Shown here: positions 52,002 through 61,302 of the stretch, one piece after another
Numbering within the stretch: position 1 is the stretch's first letter
How the letters are laid out: each line of letters opens with the position of its first letter
From: Dinoroseobacter sp049800835
GTDB taxonomy: Bacteria > Pseudomonadota > Alphaproteobacteria > Rhodobacterales > Rhodobacteraceae
DNA length: 64,000 nucleotides
Reading direction: 5' to 3'
NCBI RefSeq assembly: GCF_049800835.1
Contig: NZ_JBNAFU010000001.1
Location: 1,116,001-1,180,000 of the forward strand
Program-made: the position numbers and the translations under genes
The notes under the pieces: generated by a model
Told to the model about the DNA's origin: nothing
What the model saw: the letters and a program-made list of their open reading frames with translations, nothing else
Database searches by the model: none

Positions 52002-52973
52002 ATGTCCGAAGCCCCGACACGTCACAGCAAGGTTCTGATCATCGGCTCTGGGCCGGCAGGCTACACCGCCGCTGTTTACGCGAGCCGGGCCATGCTGGAG
52101 CCGATCCTGATTCAGGGCACACAGCCTGGCGGTCAATTGACCATCACAACAGAGGTGGAGAACTGGCCGGGCGACAGCATGGTGATGGGCCCCGACCTGA
52201 TGGTGCGGATGGAAGCGCATGCCAACGAGGTCGGGACGGAGATCATCGCCGATCACATCAACGCGCTGGATCTGTCGCAACGGCCTTTCACGGCGCATGG
52301 CGACAGCGGCACGACGTATACCGCCGATGCGTTGATCCTGGCCACGGGCGCGCAGGCAAAATGGCTCGGCTTGCCCTCCGAAGAACACTTCAAGGGCTTC
52401 GGCGTATCGGCCTGCGCGACCTGTGACGGCTTCTTTTATCGCGGCAAGGAGGTTGTCGTGATCGGGGGTGGCAACACAGCCGTGGAAGAAGCCCTGTTCC
52501 TGACCAATTTCGCATCCAAGGTCACACTGGTGCACCGTCGCGACAGCTTGCGGGCCGAGAAGATCCTGCAGCACCGCCTGTTCAACAACCCGAAGGTCGA
52601 GATCATCTGGGACCACACGGTCGAAGAAGTGATCGGCGGAGACAACCCGCGCGGCGTCGAAGGCGTGGTGCTGCGCCACGTGTCCAGCGGCGAAAAGCGC
52701 ACAGTCCCCTGTGCCGGGTTCTTTGTCGCGATCGGCCATGCCCCGGCCTCGGATCTGGTTAAGGACCAGCTTGAGACGCATATGGGCGGCTACGTCGTGA
52801 CGAAACCCGACAGCACCGCCACGTCGATCCCAGGGGTCTTCGCGGCGGGCGATCTGACCGATCACGAGTACCGTCAGGCAGTAACCAGCGCCGGGATGGG
52901 GTGCATGGCCGCGCTTGAAGCCGAGCGGTTCATCGCGAGCCTTGACGCACCTGCTGCCGAGGCGGCCGAGTGA
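52002..52973 (+). CDS. trxB: Thioredoxin reductase
   Basis: A 323-residue NADPH-dependent flavoenzyme that keeps thioredoxin reduced. The FAD motif GSGPAGYTAA is near residue 15, the redox pair CATC near residue 143, and the NADPH motif GGGNTAVEEAL near residue 161. GVFAAGDLTDHEYRQAVT is at the C-terminus. Ala/Glu-rich residues extend the end slightly. The long frame upstream of the ATG is not part of the protein. It is divergent from an Lrp/AsnC regulator. Confidence 0.95.
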   Translation: MSEAPTRHSKVLIIGSGPAGYTAAVYASRAMLEPILIQGTQPGGQLTITTEVENWPGDSMVMGPDLMVRMEAHANEVGTEIIADHINALDLSQRPFTAHGDSGTTYTADALILATGAQAKWLGLPSEEHFKGFGVSACATCDGFFYRGKEVVVIGGGNTAVEEALFLTNFASKVTLVHRRDSLRAEKILQHRLFNNPKVEIIWDHTVEEVIGGDNPRGVEGVVLRHVSSGEKRTVPCAGFFVAIGHAPASDLVKDQLETHMGGYVVTKPDSTATSIPGVFAAGDLTDHEYRQAVTSAGMGCMAALEAERFIASLDAPAAEAAE

Positions 52974-52994
52974 TCCGGTCGTTCAAAGCGCGTT

Positions 52995-53372
52995 TTACAA
53001 ACATTCGAAAAAGACCTGCCGGACAGTTTTGACTTGCCCGTCCGGTAACGTCCGTGTGGATGTGCCAAGGTCTTTGCGCACGCCGACCTGCCCGTTCAGC
53101 CGTTGCGTGTTCTGGCGGCGACAGAAGCCTTCGACACGGCGGGTGATTTCGAATTCCGTAACCTCGCTCGGATACCAGATCACCTCCAGCACGCGGTACA
53201 GGCCGCCGGATTCCATCGGGAAGGTCATGAACACGCCCTGTCGGTCATAGGGTTCGGGAAAAACCTTGGATGTCAGGGCCGCGCGGCGGTCGGCGGCCGC
53301 GTGGGGGTCGACCGCACACCCGGCGAGTGTTGCAGTGACGGCTAGCAGTGTGATCAGGCGACGCGGTGTCAT
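52995..53372 (-). CDS. Small lipoprotein
   Basis: A 125-residue protein with a lipobox (TLAGC) near residue 19, then a short mature domain with a Cys in GFCRRQNTQRLNG and one at the C-terminus (FFECL). ESGGLYRVLEVIWYPSEVTEF is beta-type. No known family is apparent. It lies divergent from the MarR-sulfurylase gene and convergent with trxB. Confidence 0.65.
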   Translation of the reverse strand: MTPRRLITLLAVTATLAGCAVDPHAAADRRAALTSKVFPEPYDRQGVFMTFPMESGGLYRVLEVIWYPSEVTEFEITRRVEGFCRRQNTQRLNGQVGVRKDLGTSTRTLPDGQVKTVRQVFFECL

Positions 53373-53516
53373 CTCGAAAACCTCAAGTGTTCAGTAGCGC
53401 GTTCGGGATGCCGGGCGGATGCGGTCAATTGAAGGCGCGAGGATGGCGGCTACAGGGAATGCGGCGCGCGTTTGCTGCGCCGTGCGTCCCCAAGGCGGAA
53501 ACAATCCCTGATCATG

Positions 53517-53531
53517 GCGCAACATTTGCGC
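53517..53531. promoter_or_regulatory. Palindrome upstream of the MarR-sulfurylase gene
   Basis: GCGCAACATTTGCGC is a 15-base palindrome with 6-bp arms, about 100 bases upstream of the fused gene's ATG. Its position next to a MarR-type domain suggests an autoregulatory operator. Confidence 0.4.
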
Positions 53532-53627
53532 AACAACGCAGCAGCAACCTGCCCTAAAGCTTTTCTGCAAGTGCGAAATGTGCGATGCGTTCAGCGTTGA
53601 ACATACTTTCGAGTCGCCCGGGTACAC

Positions 53628-55691
53628 ATGCCAGAAACACCGCCCCCCCTTCTGGAAGAGGACCTCCTTTTCCGTCTTCTGCGTCAGATCGATCAGGCGC
53701 CCGAAGCGTCGCAGAGGGCCATGGCAGAGGCGTTGGGCGCATCGCTTGGTCGGCTGAACGCGTACCTGCGCACTGCGGCGGAGGCCGGCTTCGTCACGAT
53801 TTCGGATCGAAACGGCCCCGACCGACGCCAACGCTTCATTTACACGCTGACGTCGCGCGGAGCTGCTGAGAAGGCCCGGCTGACCGATCGTTTCCTTGCC
53901 CGCAAGTTCGCCGAATATGACGCCCTTCACGCCGAATTAACCGGCAAATCCACAGATTTTGTCCCAACAACCTTCAGGACCAGACCCATGCAAAACAACC
54001 TTGCCCCGATCCCCGAACTCTACGTGTCGTATGAAAGCGCGCAAAAGCTCAAGAGCGAAGCTGCAGAGCTGCCATCGCTTGATCTGACGCCGCGTCAGAT
54101 CTGTGACCTCGAACTCCTGATGAACGGTGGTTTCAACCCGTTGAAGGGCTTTCTGGGCAAGGAAGACTACGACAGCGTCGTCGAGAAAATGCGGCTGGCC
54201 GACGGATCGCTCTGGCCGATGCCGATCACGCTGGATGTCGGGCAGGAGTTCGCGGACAGCATCGCCGAAGGGCAGGACATCGCCCTGCGCGACCAGGAAG
54301 GGGTGATCCTCGCCATTCTGTCGGTGTCCGACATCTATACCCCGGACAAGGCGCGTGAGGCCGAAAAGGTCTTCGGTGCGGATGATCTGGCCCACCCAGC
54401 GGTGAACTACCTGCATCACGTGGCAGGTCCGGTGTATCTGGGTGGCGCGATCACCGGCATTCAGCAGCCGATCCACTATGATTTCCGCGCGCGTCGCGAC
54501 ACACCCAACGAATTGCGCGCCTACTTCCGCAAGCTCGGCTGGCGCAAGATCGTGGCGTTCCAGACACGCAATCCGCTGCATCGGGCGCATCAGGAGCTTA
54601 CATTTCGTGCAGCCAAGGAAGCACAGGCAAACCTGCTGATCCACCCGGTCGTCGGCATGACCAAACCGGGCGATGTGGACCATTTCACCCGCGTGCGCTG
54701 CTACGAGGCGGTGCTCGACAAGTACCCGGCAGCCACCACCACCATGAGCCTACTGAATCTCGCCATGCGCATGGCCGGCCCGCGCGAGGCTGTCTGGCAT
54801 GGCATCATCCGCCGCAACCACGGCTGCACGCACATGATCGTTGGCCGTGACCACGCAGGCCCCGGCAAGAACTCCGCAGGGGACGATTTTTACGGCCCCT
54901 ACGATGCGCAGGAGCTCTTCCGCGCGCATGAGGAGGAAATCGGCATCGAGATGGTCGATTTCAAACACATGGTCTACGTGCAGGAGCGTGCCCAATACGA
55001 ACCCGCCGACGAGATTGAAGAGGGCGTCACGGTCCTGAACATCTCGGGTACGGAACTGCGGCGCCGCCTGGCTGAGGGGCTTGAGATTCCGGAATGGTTT
55101 TCCTTCCCCGAGGTCGTGACCGAGCTGCGCAAGACCCGTCCACCGCGCGCAAAGCAGGGGTTTACAGTGTTCATGACCGGTCTTTCGGGATCAGGGAAAT
55201 CGACAGTGGCGAACGCGCTGATGGTCAAATTGATGGAAATGGGCGGGCGCCCGGTTACACTGCTGGACGGCGATGTCGTGCGCAAGCATCTCAGCTCGGA
55301 GCTTGGTTTTTCGAAAGAACATCGCGACATCAACATTCGCCGCATCGGCTATGTTGCCTCCGAGATCACCAAGAACGGCGGTATCGCCATCTGCGCGCCG
55401 ATCGCACCGTATACATCCACCCGCCGATCGGTGCGTGAAATGATCGAAGCTTTTGGAGCGTTTGTGGAAGTTCACGTGGCCACCTCGCTGGAGGAATGCG
55501 AGCGCCGCGATCGCAAGGGCCTCTACAAGCTTGCGCGCGAGGGCAAGATCAAAGAGTTCACGGGTATCTCAGACCCCTACGAGGAACCCGCGAACCCCGA
55601 GTTGCGGCTGGACACCGAAGGCACGGATGTCGACTTCTGCGCTCAACAGGTGCTGCTGAAGCTCGAAGGTATGGGCCTGGTCGCGGCCTGA
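53628..55691 (+). CDS. MarR-domain / bifunctional ATP sulfurylase-APS kinase, in-frame fusion
   Basis: A single open frame of 687 residues. Residues 1-105 are a winged-helix MarR-type domain like the EPS-associated MarR regulators (LLRQIDQAPEASQRAMAEAL; LTDRFLARKFAEYDALHAEL). After a short linker the enzyme starts at MQNNLAPIPELYVSY (residue 121, ATG at 53988): ATP sulfurylase with NPLHRAHQEL and VGRDHAGPG, then APS kinase with P-loop GLSGSGKST near residue 520. It activates sulfate to APS and PAPS. No stop separates the two parts. A start at residue 121 would give the standard 567-residue enzyme, with a weak AGGA ribosome site; whether a fused protein is made is uncertain. Confidence 0.8.
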   Translation: MPETPPPLLEEDLLFRLLRQIDQAPEASQRAMAEALGASLGRLNAYLRTAAEAGFVTISDRNGPDRRQRFIYTLTSRGAAEKARLTDRFLARKFAEYDALHAELTGKSTDFVPTTFRTRPMQNNLAPIPELYVSYESAQKLKSEAAELPSLDLTPRQICDLELLMNGGFNPLKGFLGKEDYDSVVEKMRLADGSLWPMPITLDVGQEFADSIAEGQDIALRDQEGVILAILSVSDIYTPDKAREAEKVFGADDLAHPAVNYLHHVAGPVYLGGAITGIQQPIHYDFRARRDTPNELRAYFRKLGWRKIVAFQTRNPLHRAHQELTFRAAKEAQANLLIHPVVGMTKPGDVDHFTRVRCYEAVLDKYPAATTTMSLLNLAMRMAGPREAVWHGIIRRNHGCTHMIVGRDHAGPGKNSAGDDFYGPYDAQELFRAHEEEIGIEMVDFKHMVYVQERAQYEPADEIEEGVTVLNISGTELRRRLAEGLEIPEWFSFPEVVTELRKTRPPRAKQGFTVFMTGLSGSGKSTVANALMVKLMEMGGRPVTLLDGDVVRKHLSSELGFSKEHRDINIRRIGYVASEITKNGGIAICAPIAPYTSTRRSVREMIEAFGAFVEVHVATSLEECERRDRKGLYKLAREGKIKEFTGISDPYEEPANPELRLDTEGTDVDFCAQQVLLKLEGMGLVAA

Positions 55692-55710
55692 CCTGAAACT
55701 GCAACGAGGA

Positions 55711-55738
55711 AAGAGCCGCCCCGAGAAGCGGCTCTTTT
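55711..55738 (+). terminator. Intrinsic terminator of the sulfurylase/kinase gene
   Basis: An AAGAGCCGC/GCGGCTCTT stem with a 7-base loop (CCCGAGA) is followed by TT, 20 bases after the stop. Confidence 0.8.
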
Positions 55739-55810
55739 GCTTCGTCGGAGACTCTTCCTGAGCCGAATGCCCCGCGGTTTTCTTTTGTGCACAAATACCT
55801 CGGGGGTGAA

Positions 55811-55845
55811 TGGCAGCCTTGCTGCCAGAGGGGGCAGCGCCCCCT
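55811..55845. repeat. Palindromic intergenic element (REP-like)
   Basis: Two adjacent palindromes, TGGCAGCCTTGCTGCCA and AGGGGGCAGCGCCCCCT, are preceded by TTTGTGCACAAATACCTCGG. From memory, G/C-rich elements of this general look recur between genes in Rhodobacteraceae genomes, but I cannot count copies here. It lies between the sulfurylase terminator and coxM. Confidence 0.5.
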
Positions 55846-55916
55846 GCCACCGACACAGTAGCCCCCGCCCAAGCAGTGGCTCAGACGGGGGTCATTTGGT
55901 CATCGGCGCGTAGGTG

Positions 55917-56708
55917 TCAGGCGGCACCGGTCACTGCACGTGCGGTCATCACCTTGACCAGATGCGCGCGATACTCCGACGTGCCGTGCAGGTCCGAGAT
56001 CATGCCATCGGCCGGGACACTCAGGTCTGCTAGCGCATCGGCGGAGAAGTTCCCGGAAAGTGCGGCTTCGGCCTCACTCCAGCGGAACACCCCCTCCTCG
56101 GAGGCGCCGGTCACGGCGACACGGACGCCATCTGCGAACTTGGCGACGAACACACCGACGAGGCTGAAGCGCGACGCCGGTTGCAGGAACTTCTGCCAGT
56201 CGGATTTCTCCGGCACCGGGAAGCGCACCTCGGTCACGATCTCCCCTTCTTCCAATGCGGTGGTGAACATGCCCTGGAAATAGTCATCCGCCGCAATCTC
56301 GCGGGTGTTGGTCACAACGGTCGCGCTGGAGCCCAACACGGCCGCAGGGTAGCAGGCAGCCGGGTCGTTGTTGGCAATTGAGCCACCAATGGTACCACGG
56401 TTGCGCACGGCCGGATCGCCGATCATGCCCGCAAGCTTCGACAGACCCGGATAGCTCGACGCGGTTTCGGCAGAGACCACCGCATGCGTCGTTCCGCCCC
56501 CGACGCAAACCTCGCCCGCGTCATTGGTGCAGACACCCTTGATCTCGGCAATCCCGTTGAGGCTGACGAGGGTTTCCGGCGCGGCAAGCCGCTGTTTCAT
56601 GGTGGGCAAGAGGGTCTGCCCCCCGCCCAAGGCCTGTGCGTCTTCGCCCGCCAAAGCGGCTGCGGCATCAGCGACAGAGCTCGGTTTCACAAACTCGAAA
56701 TTGTGCAT
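55917..56708 (-). CDS. coxM: CO-dehydrogenase-like medium (FAD) subunit
   Basis: A 263-residue FAD-binding subunit of a molybdenum hydroxylase complex. The flavin motifs are GGGQTLLPTM near residue 29 and GDPAVRNRGTIGGSIANNDP near residue 99. It transfers electrons from the iron-sulfur clusters to a quinone or other acceptor. It is the last of the coxG-S-L-M genes on the minus strand, with 53 bases to coxL. The ATG has a GGGAGAAG ribosome site. It is slightly shorter than many homologues. Confidence 0.93.
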   Translation of the reverse strand: MHNFEFVKPSSVADAAAALAGEDAQALGGGQTLLPTMKQRLAAPETLVSLNGIAEIKGVCTNDAGEVCVGGGTTHAVVSAETASSYPGLSKLAGMIGDPAVRNRGTIGGSIANNDPAACYPAAVLGSSATVVTNTREIAADDYFQGMFTTALEEGEIVTEVRFPVPEKSDWQKFLQPASRFSLVGVFVAKFADGVRVAVTGASEEGVFRWSEAEAALSGNFSADALADLSVPADGMISDLHGTSEYRAHLVKVMTARAVTGAA

Positions 56709-56761
56709 CTTCTTCTCCCTTGAAAGGGAGCCCCGCGCATCCTCTGCGCAGGGCCCGTCGC

Positions 56762-59137
56762 TTACTTGTCGTGCATCGCGGCCCAGACGCGGCTTGGCGT
56801 CAGGGGCATGTTGATATGGGACACATGGGTGTGACCGCCGCGGTGCAACGCATCGATGACCGCGTTCACGACCGCAGGGGGCGAGCCAATCGCCCCGGCC
56901 TCGCCGCAGCCCTTCACACCCAACGGGTTGTGGGTGCACGGCGTGATGCAGGAATGATCGACCTCGAACATCGGGACGTCATCGGCGCGCGGCATGGTGT
57001 AGTCCATGTACGACCCTGACAGGAGCTGGCCGTTTTCGTCATACGAACAGTTCTCCAGCAACGCTTGGCCGATGCCTTGGGCGACACCACCATGGACCTG
57101 TCCCTCGACGATCATCGGATTGATGACATTGCCGAAGTCGTCCGCCGCGGCGAAGCCGAGCACGTCGACCTTGCCGGTGTCGGGGTCCACTTCAACCTCG
57201 CAGATATACGCGCCGGAGGGGTAGGTGAAATTCGACGGATCATAGAACGCCGTCTCCTCCAGCCCCGGTTCGATATCCTCAAGCGGGTAGTTGTGCGGCA
57301 CGTAGGCTGCCAGCGTCACGTCCCCCCAGGCAACCGACTTGTCAGTGCCTGCGACCGAGAAGGCCCCGTCCTTGAGCTCGATATCCGCCTCCGAGGCTTC
57401 GAGCAGGTGTGCGGCGATCTTCTTGGCCTTGTTAATGATCTTTTCGGTGGCACGCACCATGGCCGACCCACCAACCGCGATGGAGCGGGATCCGTAGGTG
57501 CCCATCCCCATCGGGGTGTTGGCCGTGTCGCCATGGACCACTTCGATCATGCCTTCGTCGATGCCGAGCATCTCTGCCACAACCTGCGGGAAGGCCGTCT
57601 CGTGGCCCTGCCCGTGGCTGTGGCTGCCAGTCATCACGCTGATCGAGCCTGTGGCGTTCACCCGGACGGTCGCACTTTCGTAAAGACCGGCCCGCGCGCC
57701 AAGCTGACCCACAAGGTTCGAGGGCGCGATGCCGCATGCCTCGATGAAGTGGGCGATCCCGAGCCCGCGCAGCTTGCCGTTCTTGGCGCTCTCGGCGGCG
57801 CGGGCTTCGAACGTATCGACGCCCGCCATCTCAAGGCCCTTCTCGAGCGTCGCATGGTAGTTCCCGGTGTCATAGACAACCGCCACGGGCGTCTCGTAAG
57901 GGAACTGCTCCGGCTTGATGAAGTTGCGGCGCCGCAACTCCGCCGGGTCCATCCCGATCTCGCGGGCGGCCTTGTCGACCACGCGCTCCAACTGGAACGT
58001 CGCCTCGGGGCGACCGGCCCCGCGATAGGCATCCACCGGCGTCGTGGTCGTGAAGACGGCCTTGACGTTGGTGTAGATCAGCGGCGTGCGATAGTTGCCG
58101 GCCAGCAGCGTGCCGTGAAGCCAAGTCGGGATAGACGGTGCGAAGGTGGACAGATACGCGCCCATGTTGGCGTAGGTGTCACAGCGCAGGGCCGTGAAGT
58201 TGTAGTCCTCGTCCATGGCAAGGTCGATCTTGGTGACATGGTCACGACCATGCGCGTCCGAGACGAACGCCTCAGACCGGGTAGAGGTCCACTTGACCGG
58301 GCGGCGCACCTGCGCAGAGGCGAAGGTGACAAAGGCCTCTTCGGCGTAGTGGTAGATTTTCGACCCGAATCCACCCCCCACGTCCGGCGCAATGACGCGC
58401 AGTTTGTGCTCGGGAATACCAAGGACGAACGCGCCCATAAGCAGCCGGATCACGTGCGGGTTCTGCGAGGTGGTGTAAAGCGTGTAATCCTCGGTGCCGG
58501 GGTTGAAATCCCCCACGGCAACGCGCGGCTCCATCGGATTGGCGACCAGACGATTGTTGGTCAGCTCCAGCGTGGTGACGTGATGGGCGTTCTTGATCGC
58601 CTCGTCCACGGCGGCGCGGTTGTCTTCGACGAACCCCCACTCATAGCACAGGTTATCGTCGAGATCGTCGTGCACCCTGGGGGCACCGGCGGCCAGGGCG
58701 TCCTTCATGTCCATCACGGCAGGAAGTTCGGTGATGTCCACGTCGATCGCTTCGGCGGCATCGCGCGCCTCTTCGAGCGACTCCGCGACCACCACGGCGA
58801 TCGGATCGCCCACATGACGGACCTTGCCCTCGGCGAGCACGGGGTGCTTGGGCTCTTTCATCGGGTTGCCGTGCAGGTCTGTGATCTGCCAGCCGCAGGG
58901 CACACCGCCGACGCCCTCGAAATCCTTTGCGGTGAAAACCTTGACCACACCGTCCATCGCTTCGGCGGCGGAGGTGTCGATCGAGTTGATCGTTCCGTGC
59001 GCAACTTCGGAGCGCAGGAACCACGCATAGGTCTGGTTGTTCAGGTTGATGTCGTCGGTATAGCGACCGCGTCCGGTCAGAAACCGGACGTCTTCGCGGC
59101 GCTTTGAGCTGGCGCCAATGCCACCATCTTTGGGCAT
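56762..59137 (-). CDS. coxL: CO-dehydrogenase large-subunit homologue, form II
   Basis: A 791-residue molybdopterin-cytosine-dinucleotide subunit. The active-site loop reads AYRGAGR near residue 370, the signature of form II (putative CODH or aldehyde oxidase type). Form I CO dehydrogenases have AYXCSFR there, with a Cys bound to copper. The conserved catalytic Glu lies in GEAGAIGSPP near the C-terminus. TPMGMGTYGSRSIAVGG is another family segment. So CO oxidation is uncertain, and an aldehyde or other substrate is as likely. The operon also holds coxS, coxM and a coxG homologue. Confidence 0.93.
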   Translation of the reverse strand: MPKDGGIGASSKRREDVRFLTGRGRYTDDINLNNQTYAWFLRSEVAHGTINSIDTSAAEAMDGVVKVFTAKDFEGVGGVPCGWQITDLHGNPMKEPKHPVLAEGKVRHVGDPIAVVVAESLEEARDAAEAIDVDITELPAVMDMKDALAAGAPRVHDDLDDNLCYEWGFVEDNRAAVDEAIKNAHHVTTLELTNNRLVANPMEPRVAVGDFNPGTEDYTLYTTSQNPHVIRLLMGAFVLGIPEHKLRVIAPDVGGGFGSKIYHYAEEAFVTFASAQVRRPVKWTSTRSEAFVSDAHGRDHVTKIDLAMDEDYNFTALRCDTYANMGAYLSTFAPSIPTWLHGTLLAGNYRTPLIYTNVKAVFTTTTPVDAYRGAGRPEATFQLERVVDKAAREIGMDPAELRRRNFIKPEQFPYETPVAVVYDTGNYHATLEKGLEMAGVDTFEARAAESAKNGKLRGLGIAHFIEACGIAPSNLVGQLGARAGLYESATVRVNATGSISVMTGSHSHGQGHETAFPQVVAEMLGIDEGMIEVVHGDTANTPMGMGTYGSRSIAVGGSAMVRATEKIINKAKKIAAHLLEASEADIELKDGAFSVAGTDKSVAWGDVTLAAYVPHNYPLEDIEPGLEETAFYDPSNFTYPSGAYICEVEVDPDTGKVDVLGFAAADDFGNVINPMIVEGQVHGGVAQGIGQALLENCSYDENGQLLSGSYMDYTMPRADDVPMFEVDHSCITPCTHNPLGVKGCGEAGAIGSPPAVVNAVIDALHRGGHTHVSHINMPLTPSRVWAAMHDK

Positions 59138-59211
59138 GTGATCCTCCCTCGAAAAACTCGGGTCATGTCAGGCCGGGCACACCATAGTGCCGGGCGCGCT
59201 GTCTGTTGGTG

Positions 59212-59700
59212 TTATTCCGCAGCCATCGGCGGCGCGACGTCCTGCCCGGAGGCTGCCATGATCGCCTTGACGATGTTGTGGTAGCCCGTGCAGCGGCAGA
59301 TATTGCCTTCCAGATACTCGCGAATCTCGTGCTCTGTCGGCTTCGGGTTGTCCTTGAGCAGTGCCGCAGCCGACATCACCATGCCGGGCGTGCAGAACCC
59401 GCATTGCAGGCCGTGGTGGTCCTGGAACGCCTGCTGGATCACACCGAGCGAGCCGTCGGCATTCGCCATGCCTTCGATCGTCGTGATCTCGGCTCCGTCC
59501 ACATCTGCTGCCAACACCGAGCAGGCCTTGACGGCTTCGCCATCCACATGCACCACGCACGCGCCGCATTGGCTGGTGTCGCACCCGACATGGGTGCCGG
59601 TCAGTGTCAGGCTATCGCGCAAAAATGACGACAAGAGCGTGCGGCCCTCGACTTCGCCGGAACGGGTTTTGCCGTTCACGGTGACGGTAACGGATGTCAT
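59212..59700 (-). CDS. coxS: CO-dehydrogenase-like small (2Fe-2S) subunit
   Basis: A 162-residue iron-sulfur protein with two [2Fe-2S] clusters. The plant-type cluster Cys residues are in GCDTSQCGAC and KAC, and the second cluster in CGFC and CRCTGY. The N-terminal domain is ferredoxin-like (TVNGKTRSGEVEGRTLLS). It shuttles electrons from coxL to coxM. It precedes coxL by 74 bases. Confidence 0.94.
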   Translation of the reverse strand: MTSVTVTVNGKTRSGEVEGRTLLSSFLRDSLTLTGTHVGCDTSQCGACVVHVDGEAVKACSVLAADVDGAEITTIEGMANADGSLGVIQQAFQDHHGLQCGFCTPGMVMSAAALLKDNPKPTEHEIREYLEGNICRCTGYHNIVKAIMAASGQDVAPPMAAE

Positions 59701-59738
59701 ACGTATCCTCCCTTGCTACCTGTGAATGCCCAATGAAC

Positions 59739-60254
59739 TCAGCTGACGAGTTTCTTGAGCCAACCTTTCTTCTTGGCGCCATCGTCCGGGGCACCATCCT
59801 CGCCATCCGGCGCGGGGCCTTCTATGGCTTCCTTGAAATTCGTGAAGAACTGATCCGCCATTTTCTTGGCGAACCCGTCGATGATGCGCGAGCCGAGCTG
59901 GGCGAGCTTTCCCCCGACATTGGCTTCAACATCATAGTGCAGCCGTGTTCCGTCCTCGATCGCTTCGAGGCGGACATTCGCGCCACCCTTGGCAAATCCG
60001 GCAGCACCGCCCTTGCCCTCTCCAACGATCTTGACGCTTTCGGGAGGCATCATGTCCTGCAACTCAACAGCGCCCTTGAAGGTCGCCTTCACCGGACCGA
60101 CCTTCTGCACAACCGTGGCGTGAAATCCTTCCTCCGGAGAGCCGGTCATCTCCTGACAACCAGGCACGCAGGCCTTGAGAACCTCAGGATTCAGGATCGC
60201 GGCCCAGACGGTTTGCGGGTCCGCGGCGATGTCGCGACTGTCGGTTAAATGCAT
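59739..60254 (-). CDS. CoxG-like SRPBCC protein
   Basis: A 171-residue SRPBCC/START-like protein of the CO dehydrogenase subunit G family. DSRDIAADPQTVWAAILNPEV opens the fold, and KMADQFFTNFKEAI is near the end, followed by a Lys-rich tail KKKGWLKKLVS that could bind membranes. CoxG proteins are thought to tether CODH to the membrane. It lies 38 bases upstream of coxS and heads the operon. The tail after residue 150 is acidic (EDGAPDDGA) and then basic. Confidence 0.88.
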   Translation of the reverse strand: MHLTDSRDIAADPQTVWAAILNPEVLKACVPGCQEMTGSPEEGFHATVVQKVGPVKATFKGAVELQDMMPPESVKIVGEGKGGAAGFAKGGANVRLEAIEDGTRLHYDVEANVGGKLAQLGSRIIDGFAKKMADQFFTNFKEAIEGPAPDGEDGAPDDGAKKKGWLKKLVS

Positions 60255-60328
60255 TGGGGCCTCCTCAAGTTTCGGTCAGAGCGTATCAGACAGTTCTGCC
60301 GCGCCTATTCGTACCAAAGTTGTAGACA

Positions 60329-61228
60329 TCAGCGTTCCGGCGCACGGTGGGTGAGGCCGTATTCGGCGAAGATCGCCTCGATCTTGCCGGAGTTCAGCCC
60401 GTCGAAGATCGCGTCATCGACGGTGTAGGCCAAGGGCCTGTACCGAAAATTCACGCCCAGACCGATTGTCCAACTGCTCCGGGAAAACCCGGGAAGAGGA
60501 GGTTCGTGAATGCCGATCTTGTCGGTCAGACCATGTTCCAGCTGCAATCGGGGCCCCATGGCCGCCATCACTTCCCCTGCATCAAGCGCAGCCATCGCCT
60601 CGGCCATCGTCGGATAACGCTTGATGTTTCCGATAAGCTGGCCCCGCGCCGTGGAAGACAGAAAGAAATCCGCAATCGAGTCGTTTTCGACAGCAACCGT
60701 GTCATACCGGAAATAGGCCGGCACCGGCTTGTCCTCGGGATAGCTCGCCTTGTCGTAAGCGATTGCGATGCTTTCCTTATAATACTGACCGGTGAACACG
60801 ACCTGCTCGTGTCTACAAGCGTATTCGCTGTCATAGGGAACACGCATCATGACGTTCGATACACGCCCCCCGACGATGGGGCCGCGCCAGACATTGTTGC
60901 GCAAGTCCGCGTCAAGCGTCTCTCCAGCGTTCACGAAGTTGAAGCGCGGCTCAACATCGATATACGCCGCAATGAGTTTGGCTATATCCACATCGACACC
61001 GCGCGGTGTCGATCCCTCCTTCCACGAATAAGGCGGGAAGTCGTCATACACCGCGAACTCGATGAAGCCGCGATCGATGATCTGGTCAAGCTCCTGCCCG
61101 ACAATATCGCGGCTGGCATTTTGGGGTTTGGGTTGTGGAACCCAATCCTTGCAGCGGGCCTCAAGTGGCGCGCTCACTGACATCAACATGCAAATGGCTG
61201 CAGCAATCCAAACGGAAACGCGGACCAT
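60329..61228 (-). CDS. Quinoprotein-associated periplasmic binding protein, XoxJ/MoxJ-like
   Basis: A 299-residue exported protein with a signal peptide (about residues 1-24). The mature part is a SBP_bac_3-like periplasmic fold: GFIEFAVYDDFPPYSWKEG, TPRGVDVDIAKLIAAYI and VMMRVPYDSEYAC are typical of the MoxJ/XoxJ proteins that accompany PQQ alcohol dehydrogenases and help their maturation. The next gene upstream on this strand encodes cytochrome c-550 PedF, which supports the assignment. The catalytic dehydrogenase itself is not in the window. Confidence 0.82.
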   Translation of the reverse strand: MVRVSVWIAAAICMLMSVSAPLEARCKDWVPQPKPQNASRDIVGQELDQIIDRGFIEFAVYDDFPPYSWKEGSTPRGVDVDIAKLIAAYIDVEPRFNFVNAGETLDADLRNNVWRGPIVGGRVSNVMMRVPYDSEYACRHEQVVFTGQYYKESIAIAYDKASYPEDKPVPAYFRYDTVAVENDSIADFFLSSTARGQLIGNIKRYPTMAEAMAALDAGEVMAAMGPRLQLEHGLTDKIGIHEPPLPGFSRSSWTIGLGVNFRYRPLAYTVDDAIFDGLNSGKIEAIFAEYGLTHRAPER

Positions 61229-61302
61229 TCATCCTCCCACAGATTTGGTCGAGTTGTTGCGGCGCGCGCCTGGTTTTTTTTATCGCGCGCCGGAGGTCGG
61301 TA

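Noticed and set aside
57065..59107. 680-residue open frame opposite coxL
   Set aside because: It mirrors the coxL coding frame on the other strand, as happens often in high-GC DNA. The coxL frame has clear family motifs, while the opposite product shows none.
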